DNA of 64,000 nt from assembly GCF_014193845.1 (NCBI RefSeq), contig NZ_JACHZX010000003.1, forward strand, positions 620,001 through 684,000, written 5' to 3'. The position numbers and the translations under genes were made by a program. Below are positions 17,700 to 26,742 of this stretch, one piece after another (within the stretch, counting starts at the first letter, position 1; each line of letters starts with the position of its first letter). This stretch comes from Sphingomonas sp. BK345. Its GTDB lineage: Bacteria > Pseudomonadota > Alphaproteobacteria > Sphingomonadales > Sphingomonadaceae. The notes beneath the pieces were generated by a model, which saw only the letters and a program-made list of their open reading frames with translations, did no database searches and was not told the origin of the DNA.

Positions 17700-18209
17700 T
17701 CAGGCCTCGGCCGGGGCCGACTTGCGGCGGCCGCGCGGCGCGGGCGCCGGCGTCGGCGCGGCTTCCTCGGCCCCACCGCGGCGCGCGCCGGGCTTCCGGC
17801 CGAGGCCGATCTTCTTCGCCATGTCGCGGCGCGCCTGCGAGTAATTCTCGGCGACCATCGGGTAATCGGGCTTCAGGCCGAAGCGCTGGCGATAGTCGTC
17901 GGGGGTCAGGCCGTGGCCGGCAAGGTGGCGACGCAGCGTCTTGTACGGCTTGCCGTCGATCAGCGAGATCAGATGATCCTTCGACGCCAACGACTTACGC
18001 ACCGAGACCGCGGGGGTATAGTCGCTCGCGGGCTCCTCCGAGCTGGTCACCGAAGTGCTCGACGACAGGTTCGACACCGCGTCGTGCATCGTGCGCAGAA
18101 ACGCCGGAACGTCCTCGCCCGAGGCGCGCGTGTTGGGATTGGACAGCCAGGCGATCGTCAGTTCGGTCGCGAGCTCGACCACATTGGTGCTGGCGGTCTC
18201 GTCGTTCAT
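17700..18209 (-). CDS. MucR/Ros-family transcriptional regulator lacking the zinc cysteines
   Basis: The 169-residue protein starts at ATG 18209 with GAGGAG upstream. The Ros/MucR core is clear: AVSVRKSLASKDHLISLIDG, YKTLRRHLAGHGLTPDDYRQ and DYPMVAENYSQARRDMAKKI. In classical Ros/MucR the first part reads C-x2-C; here both positions are replaced (ISLIDG) while the His of RRHL and AGHG remain. Metal-free folding of such variants is documented for some Ros homologues. The C-terminus is a basic Ala/Pro/Arg-rich tail that probably adds DNA contacts. MucR proteins bind AT-rich T/A-step sites and control envelope, exopolysaccharide and cell-cycle genes; the AT-richer upstream region may be an autoregulatory site. 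Confidence 0.85.
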   Translation of the reverse strand: MNDETASTNVVELATELTIAWLSNPNTRASGEDVPAFLRTMHDAVSNLSSSTSVTSSEEPASDYTPAVSVRKSLASKDHLISLIDGKPYKTLRRHLAGHGLTPDDYRQRFGLKPDYPMVAENYSQARRDMAKKIGLGRKPGARRGGAEEAAPTPAPAPRGRRKSAPAEA

Positions 18210-18434
18210 CGTAACACTCCTCGAAATGATGATGTGGCGTCTATACAGCGGCTGAGATGCCGTCAACGCGCCTGAGCTAATAGTCATAACATGTGTTCGA
18301 CAGAAGAGACAGTTGAACTCTTGTTACGGCAGATGTCGCGGCCGGCCGTCCCATATTCGCACGAAGCTTGACCGCCGCACTCCCCCCGTTCCATGATCCC
18401 AGAGAGGGTAGAGCATAAGAAAAGGGGTTAATGC

Positions 18435-19856
18435 ATGAAGCTCGGTCGAGGGCGCCGCGCGCTCTGGGGCGCGGTCGCGATCGCGCTGCCACTCGCCGCC
18501 TGCGCGAGTGACGGCAAGGATCGTCCCAAGAGCGCCGCGGCCAAGGCGCCGCCGGTGAAATACGCGCGCGATCCTTACCCCTCGACCTATCACGCTTATC
18601 CCGGCGTGCCGACGCTGGTGCGCAACGTCACCGTGTTCGACGGCGAGGGCGGGCGGATCGACGGCGGCGCGGTGCTGCTCGCGGACGGCAAGATCGCCGC
18701 GGTGGGTCAGTCGCTCGACGCGCCCGCGGGCGCGACCGTGGTCGACGGCGCGGGCAAGTATATCACCCCCGGCATCGTCGACATCCACAGCCATCTCGGC
18801 GATTATCCCAGCCCGCAGGTGCAGGCGTTGTCCGACGGCAACGAGGCGACCGCGCCGATCACCGCGGACGTCTGGGCCGAGCACAGCGTGTGGCCGCAGG
18901 ACCCCGGCTTCGGCCGCGCGCTCGCCAACGGCGGGGTAACGACGCTGCAGATCCTGCCCGGCTCGGCCAACCTGATGGGCGGGCGCAGCGTGGTGCTCAA
19001 GAACGTCTACGCGCGGACGATGCAGGCGATGAAGTTCCCCGGCGCGCCCTACGGTCTCAAGATGGCCTGCGGGGAGAACCCCAAGCGCGTCTACGGCAGC
19101 AAGAACCGCGAGCCCTCGACCCGCATGGGCAATGTCGCGGTCGATCGCCAGACCTGGGCCAAGGCGGTGGCGTACAAGCGCAAGTGGGACAAGTACGAGA
19201 AGGAGGGCGGCGACCCACCCGATCGCGACATCGGCATGGACACGCTGCGCGGCGTGCTCTCGGGCGAGATCATGGTGCAGAACCACTGCTACCGCGCCGA
19301 CGAGATGGCCATCGTGCTCGATATGGCCAAGGAGTTCGGCTACCATGTCACCGCCTTCCACCACGCGGTCGAGGCGTACAAGATCGCGGACCTGCTCAAG
19401 GCCAGCGGCACCTGCGCCGCGGTCTGGGCCGACTGGTACGGCTTCAAGATGGAGAGCTACGACGGGATCGGCGAGAACCTCGCGATCCTCGATCACGCGG
19501 GCGCGTGCGCGATGATCCACTCCGACGACGAGAACGGCATCCAGCGGCTCAACCAGGAGGTCGCCAAGGTGCTCTCCTCGGCGCGACATGCCGGCATCCA
19601 GGTGAGCGACGCGGCGGCGTGGAAGTGGCTCTCGCTCGGGCCGGCCAAGGCGCTCGGCATCGACCAGCAGACCGGCAGCCTGCGCCCCGGCAAGATGGCC
19701 GACGCGGTGCTGTGGAACGGCAATCCGTTCAGCGTCTACACGAGGCCCGAGAAGGTCTGGGTCGACGGCGCGTTGCTCTATGATTCGAGCGACCCGAAGC
19801 GCCGCCCGGTGAGCGACTTCGAGCTCGGCCAGCCCGGTTCGGGAGACGTCAAGTGA
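18435..19856 (+). CDS. exported amidohydrolase lipoprotein
   Basis: The 473-residue protein begins with a lipoprotein signal (AVAIALPLAACAS; lipobox LAAC). The amidohydrolase barrel follows: TLVRNVTVFDGEGG, the metal-binding DIHSHLGDYPS (HxH), the second-half His cluster TAFHHAVEAYKI, catalytic Asp region MIHSDDENGIQRLNQE and the closing GSLRPGKMADAVLWNGNPFS. It belongs to the imidazolonepropionase-like/aryldialkylphosphatase-like group of periplasmic hydrolases; the substrate, perhaps a cyclic or N-blocked peptide, is not readable. Its stop overlaps the GTG of the next amidohydrolase, so the two form an operon. Confidence 0.88.
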   Translation: MKLGRGRRALWGAVAIALPLAACASDGKDRPKSAAAKAPPVKYARDPYPSTYHAYPGVPTLVRNVTVFDGEGGRIDGGAVLLADGKIAAVGQSLDAPAGATVVDGAGKYITPGIVDIHSHLGDYPSPQVQALSDGNEATAPITADVWAEHSVWPQDPGFGRALANGGVTTLQILPGSANLMGGRSVVLKNVYARTMQAMKFPGAPYGLKMACGENPKRVYGSKNREPSTRMGNVAVDRQTWAKAVAYKRKWDKYEKEGGDPPDRDIGMDTLRGVLSGEIMVQNHCYRADEMAIVLDMAKEFGYHVTAFHHAVEAYKIADLLKASGTCAAVWADWYGFKMESYDGIGENLAILDHAGACAMIHSDDENGIQRLNQEVAKVLSSARHAGIQVSDAAAWKWLSLGPAKALGIDQQTGSLRPGKMADAVLWNGNPFSVYTRPEKVWVDGALLYDSSDPKRRPVSDFELGQPGSGDVK

Positions 19857-21151
19857 CGCGCGCTTTGCTCCTCCTCGCCGCCAGCGTGCTGGCCATGCCC
19901 GCCGCGGCGCAGACGATCGCGATCACCGGCGGCACTGTCGCGATCGGCGACGGCTCGGCGCCGATCGAGCGCGGCACCGTGTTGGTCGCGAACGGCCGCA
20001 TTGTCGCCGCGGGCGCTGGCGTGGCGGTGCCCGCGGGCGCCGAGGTGGTCGACGCCACCGGCAAATGGGTGACGCCGGGCGTGGTCTCGGCGATGACCGA
20101 CCTGTCGCTGGTCGACGCCGACGGCGTGTCCGAGAGCAACGACGCGGGCGCGCGCGGCTCGCCGTTCAAGGCCTCGATCGACGTGTCGGTCGCGGTCAAC
20201 CCGGCGGGGGTGAAGGTCGCCAACGAGCGGCTCGGCGGCGTGACGCGCGCGATCGTCGCGCCCGAGGCGGGCGGGTCTATCTTCGCCGGGCAGGGCGCGG
20301 TGATCGACCTCGGCAGCGACCCCGACGCGCTGACCCGCGCGCGCGCGTTCGAATATGTCGAGCTGGGCGAGGACGGCGGCAAACTCGCCGGCGGCAGCCG
20401 CCCCGCGGCCTGGGCGCTGCTGCGCGACGCCTTCCAGCAGGCGCAGGACTATCGCCGCGATCCCAAGGCGTTCGACGGCCGCTCGCGCGATTCGCTGGTG
20501 ACTCGCGGTGACGCCGAGACGCTGGGGCGCGTGCTCGACGGGCAGCTGCCGCTGCTGGTCCATGTCGAGCGCGCGGCGGACATCCGCCAGGTGCTCGGCA
20601 TGACGCGCGACTATCCCCGAGTGAAGCTCGTGCTGGTCGGCGTCGCCGAGGGCTGGCTGGTGGCGCGCGAGATCGCCGCGGCGCGCGTGCCGGTGATCGC
20701 GCACGCGCTCGCCGACCTGCCCGCCAGCTTCGAGAGCCTCGCCGCGACCGAGTCGAACGTCGGGCGGATGCGCGCCGCCGGGGTGCAGGTGGCGCTCGCC
20801 TCCACCGGCGCGTCGGGCGGCGACCATGTGCTGCGCCAGTTCGCCGGCAACCTCGTGGCGATCACGCGCGTGCCGGGCGCGACCGGGCTCGACTGGGGCC
20901 AGGCCTGGGCCACGATCACCAGCGGTCCCGCCGAGGCGATCGGGCTGGGCGGCGAGATCGGCTCGCTGCGTCCCGGCCGTCGTGCGGACGTGGTGCTGTG
21001 GGACGGCGACCCGCTCGAGCTGTCCTCGGTGCCGGTCGCGACCTGGGTCGATGGCCGCGCGCAACCGATGCGCTCGCGCCAGACCGACCTGCGCGACCGC
21101 TATCTGACGCCGACCGAGGGCGCGCTGCCCAAGGCGTACGAGCGGCGGTGA
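19853..21151 (+). CDS. exported amidohydrolase paralogue without the metal-binding HxH motif
   Basis: The 432-residue protein starts at a GTG overlapping the stop of its neighbour and has a cleavable signal peptide (LLLLAASVLAMPAAAQ). The overall fold matches the upstream protein (ITGGTVAIGDGSAPIERGTV near the start, IGSLRPGRRADVVLWDGDPL near the end). Where the partner has DIHSHLGDY, this protein has VSAMTDLSLVD, so the first two metal ligands are gone, and the FHHAVE His cluster is also missing. I infer a non-catalytic or altered subunit partnering the upstream enzyme. The coupling of an intact and a ligand-less paralogue is the notable point. Confidence 0.85.
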   Translation: MTRALLLLAASVLAMPAAAQTIAITGGTVAIGDGSAPIERGTVLVANGRIVAAGAGVAVPAGAEVVDATGKWVTPGVVSAMTDLSLVDADGVSESNDAGARGSPFKASIDVSVAVNPAGVKVANERLGGVTRAIVAPEAGGSIFAGQGAVIDLGSDPDALTRARAFEYVELGEDGGKLAGGSRPAAWALLRDAFQQAQDYRRDPKAFDGRSRDSLVTRGDAETLGRVLDGQLPLLVHVERAADIRQVLGMTRDYPRVKLVLVGVAEGWLVAREIAAARVPVIAHALADLPASFESLAATESNVGRMRAAGVQVALASTGASGGDHVLRQFAGNLVAITRVPGATGLDWGQAWATITSGPAEAIGLGGEIGSLRPGRRADVVLWDGDPLELSSVPVATWVDGRAQPMRSRQTDLRDRYLTPTEGALPKAYERR

Positions 21152-21158
21152 GGGTGTG

Positions 21159-21300
21159 ATCCTCCCCGGCACGGGGAGGGGGACCGCTCGCGAAGCGAGT
21201 GGTGGAGGGGGCTCGCCGCTCACGCACCGGCTCGCGTGCGGAGAACCCCCTCCACCACCGGCTTCGCCGGCGGTCCCCCTCCCCGCCAAGCGGGGAGGAT
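21159..21300. repeat. palindromic element, family D
   Basis: Starts ATCCTCCCCGGCACGGGGAG and ends CCCGCCAAGCGGGGAGGAT; each end is its own hairpin and the inner arms GGGGACCGC.. and ..GGTCCCC pair with one another. It lies between the amidohydrolase pair and mntH. Related copies are at 46977 (inside rnr) and 61865. Confidence 0.9.
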
Positions 21301-21372
21301 TTGAGCTGCTCCGCGCACCTTCCCACCCTCCCCATTGAAACCCCGGCGCGTCTCCCGCATTCAACGCGCCAC

Positions 21373-22674
21373 ATGACCTCCACCGCGCGTTCGCTCGGCG
21401 ACAGCTTCGCCACCGTCCCCATCCCCGAGGGGGCGGGTTTCTGGCGCAAGCTGATGGCCTTCGTCGGGCCGGGCTGGCTCGTCGCGGTCGGCTATATGGA
21501 CCCGGGCAATTGGGCGACCGACATCGCCGGCGGCTCGGCGTTCGGCTACACGCTCCTCTCGGTCGTGCTGCTGTCGAACCTGATGGCGATCGTGCTCCAG
21601 GCGCTGTCGGCGCGGCTCGGTATCGGCGCGGGGCTCGATCTCGCGCAGGCGTGCCGTCAGCACTCGTCGCGCCCGGTCGCCTGGCTGCTGTGGGGGCTGG
21701 CCGAGATCGCCATCATCGCCTGCGACCTCGCCGAGGTGCTGGGCACCGCGATCGCGCTCAAGCTGCTGTTCGGCCTGCCGCTGGTGTACGGCGTCATCGT
21801 CACCGCGCTCGACGTTTTCCTGATCCTCGCGCTGCAGCGCTACGGCTTCCGTCGGCTCGAGGCGTTCATCGCCAGCCTGCTGATCATCATCGCCGGCTGT
21901 TTCGCGTTCGAGCTGTTCTGGGCCAACCCCGACTGGGGCGGCGCCGCGCGCGGGCTGGTGCCCTCGCGCGAGGTGGTGACCAACCCGGCGATGCTCTACA
22001 TCGCGATCGGTATCCTCGGCGCGACGGTGATGCCGCATAATCTCTACCTTCATTCCTCGATCGTGCAGACGCGCGCGTACGGCAGCGGCGCGCGCGACCG
22101 GCGCGAGGCGCTCACGCTCGCGACGATCGACTCCACGGTGGCGCTGGGGCTGGCCTTCTTCATCAACGCGGCGATCCTGATCCTGGCAGCGGCGGCCTTC
22201 CACACCGCCGGCCGCACCGAGGTGGCCGAGATCGAGCAGGCGCACGAGCTGCTGTCGCCGATGCTCGGCGTCGGCGGCGCGAGCGCGGTGTTCGCGGTGG
22301 CGCTGCTCGCGAGCGGGCAGAACTCGACCGTGACGGGCACGCTGGCCGGGCAGATCGTGATGGAGGGGTTCCTCGACGTGCGGCTGCCGGTGTGGCTGCG
22401 CCGGCTGGTGACGCGCGCGATCGCGATCGTGCCGGCGGTGCTGGTGGTGGCGGCGATGGGCGACCGCGGCGCGACCGAGCTGCTGGTGCTGAGCCAGGTG
22501 GTGCTGAGCCTCCAGCTGCCGTTCGCGGTGATCCCGCTGGTGGCCTATACCGCCAACCGCCGCCTGATGGGCGAGTTCGCCGCGCCGCGCTGGCTGGCGG
22601 GGCTGGCGTGGGGAATCGCGGCGGTGATCGTCGCGCTCAACGGCTATCTGCTGTGGGGGATGATGGCGGGCTGA
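21373..22674 (+). CDS. mntH: Nramp-family divalent metal transporter
   Basis: The 433-residue inner-membrane protein imports Mn2+ (and Fe2+) with protons. The metal site motif [11 protein letters not shown] is in TM1 and the second conserved block [19 protein letters not shown] is in TM6; about 11 hydrophobic segments are visible in total. ATG 21373 was chosen because it precedes the typical short cytoplasmic N-terminus; upstream sequence in frame is repeat DNA. No obvious MntR or Fur site is seen upstream. Length matches the family. Confidence 0.94.
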   Translation: MTSTARSLGDSFATVPIPEGAGFWRKLMAFVGPGWLVAVGYMDPGNWATDIAGGSAFGYTLLSVVLLSNLMAIVLQALSARLGIGAGLDLAQACRQHSSRPVAWLLWGLAEIAIIACDLAEVLGTAIALKLLFGLPLVYGVIVTALDVFLILALQRYGFRRLEAFIASLLIIIAGCFAFELFWANPDWGGAARGLVPSREVVTNPAMLYIAIGILGATVMPHNLYLHSSIVQTRAYGSGARDRREALTLATIDSTVALGLAFFINAAILILAAAAFHTAGRTEVAEIEQAHELLSPMLGVGGASAVFAVALLASGQNSTVTGTLAGQIVMEGFLDVRLPVWLRRLVTRAIAIVPAVLVVAAMGDRGATELLVLSQVVLSLQLPFAVIPLVAYTANRRLMGEFAAPRWLAGLAWGIAAVIVALNGYLLWGMMAG

Positions 22675-22689
22675 GACGCTCTCCCGCCG

Positions 22690-23028
22690 TCACGCGACCC
22701 CGCGGCGGGTCGGCGCGTGGAAGTCGGGGGGCTTGTCGGCGATCCAGCCGAGGAAGCGCGCGATCGCGGGCCAGCCGCGGATCGCGTCGAGCGTCCCGGC
22801 GCGGGCGAGCGCGCCGTTGTCCGCGGCGGCGTGGATCGCGCGGTGGCAGATCGGGTGGAGCGGCACGGTATCGCGCCCGCCCTCGCTGCGCGGCACGACA
22901 TGGTGCCACTCGACACGGCGACCGAGCGGGCGATCGCACAGCGCGCAACGATCCGGGAGCGCGGTCTCGGTCGCAGCGCGCCGCTCGGCCTCGACCAGTC
23001 CCTGCTTGCGCCGCACGCGTCCTGCCAT
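22690..23028 (-). CDS. HNH endonuclease
   Basis: A 112-residue protein with the HNH layout: a zinc pair CALC at about residues 28-31, the catalytic WHHVVPRSEGG, and HPICHRAIHAA closing the motif with the second metal pair. These small stand-alone nucleases are common in sphingomonad genomes, usually of unknown target. It converges with mntH (15-base gap). No restriction or phage partner is nearby. The N-terminus (MAGRVRRKQGL) is basic. Confidence 0.85.
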   Translation of the reverse strand: MAGRVRRKQGLVEAERRAATETALPDRCALCDRPLGRRVEWHHVVPRSEGGRDTVPLHPICHRAIHAAADNGALARAGTLDAIRGWPAIARFLGWIADKPPDFHAPTRRGVA

Positions 23029-23111
23029 GCGGGGCGGAATGTGCGGGATGGGCAGGGTGTTCCGGCGGAAGGGCGGCAGAGCGAAGCGTGAGGGACGGAC
23101 CTATCCGCTTT

Positions 23112-23207
23112 CGTCATCCTGAGCTTGTCTCAGGATCCACGTCGCGGCAAACCCAGCGGTGGCGATACCTGCGGCACGGTGGATCCTGAAACGAGTTCAG
23201 GATGACG
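23112..23207. repeat. palindromic element, family B
   Basis: CGTCATCCTGAGCTTGTCTC at the left; the right end carries CCTGAAACGAGTTCAGG followed by ATGACG. The left terminal stem is ATCCTGAG/CTCAGGAT, the right ATCCTGAA/TTCAGGAT: a base-pair change compensated on both sides of the hairpin. Lies downstream of rnc and upstream of the HNH gene. Confidence 0.9.
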
Positions 23208-23279
23208 CTAAGTGAAGGGCAAGGTGCCGCGTTCTTCCAGATGCAGACGCGTTCCTGCGTGCGCAGGAGCACCGCCACG

Positions 23280-23999
23280 TCACCGCCGCCGCCGTCCCCG
23301 CGCCGGCGCCGCCTGCGCCGACAGCGCGGCGAGCAGCGCCTTGGCGGCCTCGGTCTCGGCCTCCTGCTTGCTGGTCCCCTCCGCGAGCATCTCGTCCTTG
23401 CCGACGGTCGCGCGCACGGTGAAGCGCGGCGCGTGGCCCGGCCCGGCGCGCTCGACGATCGCGTAGGAGGGCACCGCGCGGCGGTTGGCGGCGGCCCATT
23501 CCTGCAACGCCGATTTGGGATGCTGCGGCGCGCGCGCCTCGACATGGACCTTGTCCTGCCACAGCCGCCGCACCGCCGCGCGCGCGGGCGCCAGCCCGGC
23601 GGTGAGATACACCGCGCCGAGCAGCGCCTCGACCACGTCGCCCAGCACGTTGTCGCTGTGCTGCGCGCCGTCGTCGCGCGCCTGCTTGCCGAGCCGCACG
23701 CGCGCGTCGGCGCCGATCTCGCGCGCCACCTCGGCGCACACCGCGCCGGTGACGAGCGCGTTGAAGCGCTTCGACAACTGCCCCTCGGGTTCGGCCGGGA
23801 ACAGCTCCACCAGCCATTCCGCCATCGACAATCCCAGCACGCGGTCGCCGAGGAATTCGAGCCGCTCGTAGCTGCCGCCCGCCTGACCCTCGGCGTGGCT
23901 GCTGTGCGTCAGCGCGCGCGTGAACGGCGCGGTGTCGTCGGGCCGGACGCCGAACTGCGCCTCGACCCAGCCGGCGAGGTCGTCGCCGGCGTCGCTCAA
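23280..23999 (-). CDS. rnc: ribonuclease III
   Basis: The 239-residue double-strand RNase processes rRNA precursors and structured mRNAs. The signature YERLEFLGDRVLGL, carrying the catalytic Glu and Asp, is at about residue 43, the second acidic site DVVEALLGAVYL near residue 121, and a C-terminal dsRNA-binding domain (HPKSALQEWAA, EGTSKQEAETEAAKALL) completes it. The start is a TTG at 23999 overlapping the lepB stop (TTGA), which gives exactly the expected length; the longer frame is antisense-like lepB sequence. lepB-rnc order is classic. An unusual Arg-rich tail ends the protein. Confidence 0.94.
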   Translation of the reverse strand: MSDAGDDLAGWVEAQFGVRPDDTAPFTRALTHSSHAEGQAGGSYERLEFLGDRVLGLSMAEWLVELFPAEPEGQLSKRFNALVTGAVCAEVAREIGADARVRLGKQARDDGAQHSDNVLGDVVEALLGAVYLTAGLAPARAAVRRLWQDKVHVEARAPQHPKSALQEWAAANRRAVPSYAIVERAGPGHAPRFTVRATVGKDEMLAEGTSKQEAETEAAKALLAALSAQAAPARGRRRR

Positions 24000-24811
24000 A
24001 AGCCCTCCCCGATGCGGCGGAAGCGCGCCGCCGAGACCCAGGTCCAGGGCTTGAGCCACTCGGCCGAGCCGTCGGTCGACCAGAAGGTGACCACCGCCTT
24101 GCCCTCGATCCGCTCCATCGGGATATAGCCCATGCCGACCGGCGGGGCGAAGCGGCTGTCCGCCGAATCGTCGCGGTTGTCGCCCATCAGGAAGACGTTG
24201 CCCGCGGGCACCTTGTACACGTCGGTGTCGTCGGCGACCGGGATATTCTCCTGGTCCAGCACATTGTAGCTGCGGCCGCCCGGCAGCGTCTCGCGGAAGC
24301 GCGGGTAGCGGCAGATCGGCTGCCCCTGCGCGTCGCTGTCCTGGAAGCGCGCACCGCACTTCTCGGCGGGGAAGTTGGGCGAGAGCGGCACGACGAAGTC
24401 CGCGACTCGCTGCTTGGGGATCGCCTGGCCGTTGAGGAACAGCTGGCCGTCCCGCATCTGCACCGTGTCGCCGGGCAGGCCGATCACGCGCTTGATCACG
24501 TCATGGTCGTCCGGCCCCATCGAGCGGAACACCACGGTGTCGCCGCGGGTCGGATCGTGCGCGAAGATGCGGCCGGGGATCAGCGGCACGCCCCACGGCA
24601 GCGACCAGCGGGAGTAGCCGTAGTTCCACTTGGAGACGAACAGATAGTCGCCGATCAGCAGCCGCGGCAGCATCGACTCGCTCGGGATCGAGAAAGGCGA
24701 GAAGATGAAGCTGCGCAGCACGAAGACGAACAGCGCCAGCTTCAGCAGGAAGCGGATCGTCTCGGCGGTTTCCGAACGCGCGGGCTTGCCGGCGGCAGTG
24801 GGGGTGGCCAT
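23996..24811 (-). CDS. lepB: signal peptidase I
   Basis: The 271-residue inner-membrane serine protease removes signal peptides of exported proteins. One N-terminal TM segment (FLLKLALFVFVLRSFIF) precedes the box SIPSESMLP with the nucleophile Ser46, and the general base Lys107 is in DVIKRVIGLPGD. The downstream boxes FLMGDNRDDSADSR and GKAVVTFWS are conserved. ATG 24811 was chosen over an upstream ATG because it gives a standard N-terminus. A two-Cys periplasmic loop (EKCGARF, QPICRYP) is typical of the family. Co-transcribed with rnc. Confidence 0.95.
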   Translation of the reverse strand: MATPTAAGKPARSETAETIRFLLKLALFVFVLRSFIFSPFSIPSESMLPRLLIGDYLFVSKWNYGYSRWSLPWGVPLIPGRIFAHDPTRGDTVVFRSMGPDDHDVIKRVIGLPGDTVQMRDGQLFLNGQAIPKQRVADFVVPLSPNFPAEKCGARFQDSDAQGQPICRYPRFRETLPGGRSYNVLDQENIPVADDTDVYKVPAGNVFLMGDNRDDSADSRFAPPVGMGYIPMERIEGKAVVTFWSTDGSAEWLKPWTWVSAARFRRIGEGF

Positions 24812-24912
24812 GAAGCACCGCGTTGCGCAACCGTCGCGTCGCGTCAAGCGGAGCCTTGGCGTCGCCGGCCCGTTGTGCGCCGCGACACGAGACAGCCGGA
24901 AGGACAGATGAC

Positions 24913-26403
24913 ATGGCGGACTGGTCGACGATCGAGGCGCTGCCGCAGGAGCGGCTCGAGGCGCTCTTCGCCGAGGACCCGGATCGGTTGAAGCGGCTGT
25001 CGCTCGACGTCGCCGGCATCCACTTCGACTGGTCCAAGACGCACCTCACCGCCGACGCGCTCTCCGCCTTCGAGGCGCTCGCCAAGTCGGTCGACCTCGC
25101 GGGCAAGCGCGAGGCGATGTTCGCGGGCGCCAACGTCAACGTCACCGAGGACCGCCCGGTCGAGCACACCGCCGAGCGCGGCGAGGGCAAGGCCGAGAGC
25201 GTCGCGCGCGCGGCCTCGTACCACGCGCGGATGCGCGGGCTGATCGACGCGATCGAGGCCGAGGCGTTCGGCCCGGTGCGCTCGATCCTGCATGTCGGGA
25301 TCGGCGGCTCGGCGCTGGGGCCGCACCTGCTGGTCGACGCATTGGGGCGCGGTAGCGACCGCTACGACGTCGCGATCGTCTCCAACGTCGACGGCATGGC
25401 GCTGGACGACGTGTTCGACGACTTCGACCCCGAGACGACCCTGCTGGTGGTCGCCTCCAAGACCTTCACCACCACCGAGACGATGATGAACGCCGAGAGC
25501 GTCATCCAGTGGATGACCGGGGCCGGCGTCGAGGACCCGTACGGCCGCGTGATCGCGCTGACCGCCTCGCCCGAGAAGGCGATCGAGTGGGGCGTCGACG
25601 AGACGCGGATCCTGCCCTTCTCGGAGGGGGTCGGCGGGCGCTACTCGCTCTGGTCGTCGATCGGCTTCCCCGCCGCGATCGCGCTCGGCTGGGACCAGTT
25701 CGAGGAGCTGCTCGAGGGCGCGGCCGAGATGGACCGCCACTTCCGCCTCGCCGCGCTGCACGAGAACGCGCCCGCGCTCGCCGCCTTCGCCGACCTCTAT
25801 TACACCCAGGTGCGCCACGCCGAGACGCGCGCGCCCTTCGCCTATGACGAGCGGCTGCGGCTGCTGCCGAGCTACCTCCAGCAGCTCGAGATGGAGTCGA
25901 ACGGCAAGGGCGTGACGGTCGACGGTCAGCCGGTCGGCCGCCCGACCGCGCCGATCACCTGGGGCGGGGTGGGCACCGACGCGCAGCACGCGGTGTTCCA
26001 GCTGCTCCACCAGGGCACGCATCTCGTGCCGGTCGAGTTCCTCGCGGTGATCGAGGCGGGCGACACGCTGCCGGCGGAGCATCACCGCCAGCTGCTGCTC
26101 AACGCCTTCGCGCAGGGCGCGGCGCTGATGACGGGCAAGCAGGTCGACGATCCGGCGCGCAGCTATCCCGGCGACCGCCCGTCGTCGACTTTGCTGCTCG
26201 ACCGGCTCGACGCGCGCACGCTCGGCGCGCTGATCGCGTTCTACGAGCATCGCGTGTTCGTGAACGGCGTGCTGCTGGGGATCAACTCCTTCGACCAGTT
26301 TGGTGTCGAGCTGGGCAAGGAGATGGCCAAGGCGGCGGCCAAGGGCGGCGGTGACTTCGACGCCTCCACCGCGGACCTGATCCGACGCGCCTTCGGGGAG
26401 TGA
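24913..26403 (+). CDS. pgi: glucose-6-phosphate isomerase
   Basis: The 496-residue cytosolic enzyme interconverts glucose-6-phosphate and fructose-6-phosphate. Phosphate-binding blocks HVGIGGSALGPHL, VASKTFTTTETM and GGRYSLWSSIGFPAAIALGW are present, as are the catalytic Glu (QLEMESNGKGV), His (GTDAQHAVFQLLHQGT) and Lys (FDQFGVELGKEMAK). The segment EDRPVEHTAERGEG replaces the usual RAVLHTALR, a substitution near the active site that may be lineage specific. Start ATG 24913 lies in a good context after the divergent lepB promoter region. Confidence 0.96.
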   Translation: MADWSTIEALPQERLEALFAEDPDRLKRLSLDVAGIHFDWSKTHLTADALSAFEALAKSVDLAGKREAMFAGANVNVTEDRPVEHTAERGEGKAESVARAASYHARMRGLIDAIEAEAFGPVRSILHVGIGGSALGPHLLVDALGRGSDRYDVAIVSNVDGMALDDVFDDFDPETTLLVVASKTFTTTETMMNAESVIQWMTGAGVEDPYGRVIALTASPEKAIEWGVDETRILPFSEGVGGRYSLWSSIGFPAAIALGWDQFEELLEGAAEMDRHFRLAALHENAPALAAFADLYYTQVRHAETRAPFAYDERLRLLPSYLQQLEMESNGKGVTVDGQPVGRPTAPITWGGVGTDAQHAVFQLLHQGTHLVPVEFLAVIEAGDTLPAEHHRQLLLNAFAQGAALMTGKQVDDPARSYPGDRPSSTLLLDRLDARTLGALIAFYEHRVFVNGVLLGINSFDQFGVELGKEMAKAAAKGGGDFDASTADLIRRAFGE

Positions 26404-26434
26404 GGGAGAGCGGCCGCCCTATCCTCTGCGCTGG

Positions 26435-26579
26435 CATCATCCTGAACTCGTTTCAGGATCCACTTGGCCGCTCTCTCCGCGGCCAAGTGGAGGACGTAGC
26501 GCTCGCCGACCGCGTCACGGTCCCCCAGCGGCGGCTGCGACCGCTGCGCCGTGGATCCTGAAACGAGTTCAGGATGACG
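26435..26579. repeat. palindromic element, family B, with extended core
   Basis: Outer ends CATCCTGAACTCGTTTCAGG and its inverse. The core contains an additional perfect hairpin, CACTTGGCCGC/GCGGCCAAGTG, making it longer than other family B copies. It occupies the middle of the 339-base gap after pgi; a further inverted pair, CCCAGGGCC and GGCCCTGGG at about 26639-26672, follows it. No gene is seen in this gap. Confidence 0.88.
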
Positions 26580-26742
26580 GAGAGAGAGCGGGGAGCGGCC
26601 ACTGCCAATCCCTTTCCGTGTTGCTGCACACGCAGGAACCCAGGGCCACGCACGTCACCCCCGCGGCCCTGGGCTCCGGCGTGTGCCGGAGCAAGGCGTC
26701 GCTCGAGCGTGTCGGTCGGCCGGAGCATCTCCCCCGTCCGGC

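Noticed and set aside
22690..23028. HNH nuclease as part of a restriction, phage or CRISPR system
   Set aside because: No methyltransferase, phage or Cas gene and no regularly spaced repeats are nearby.
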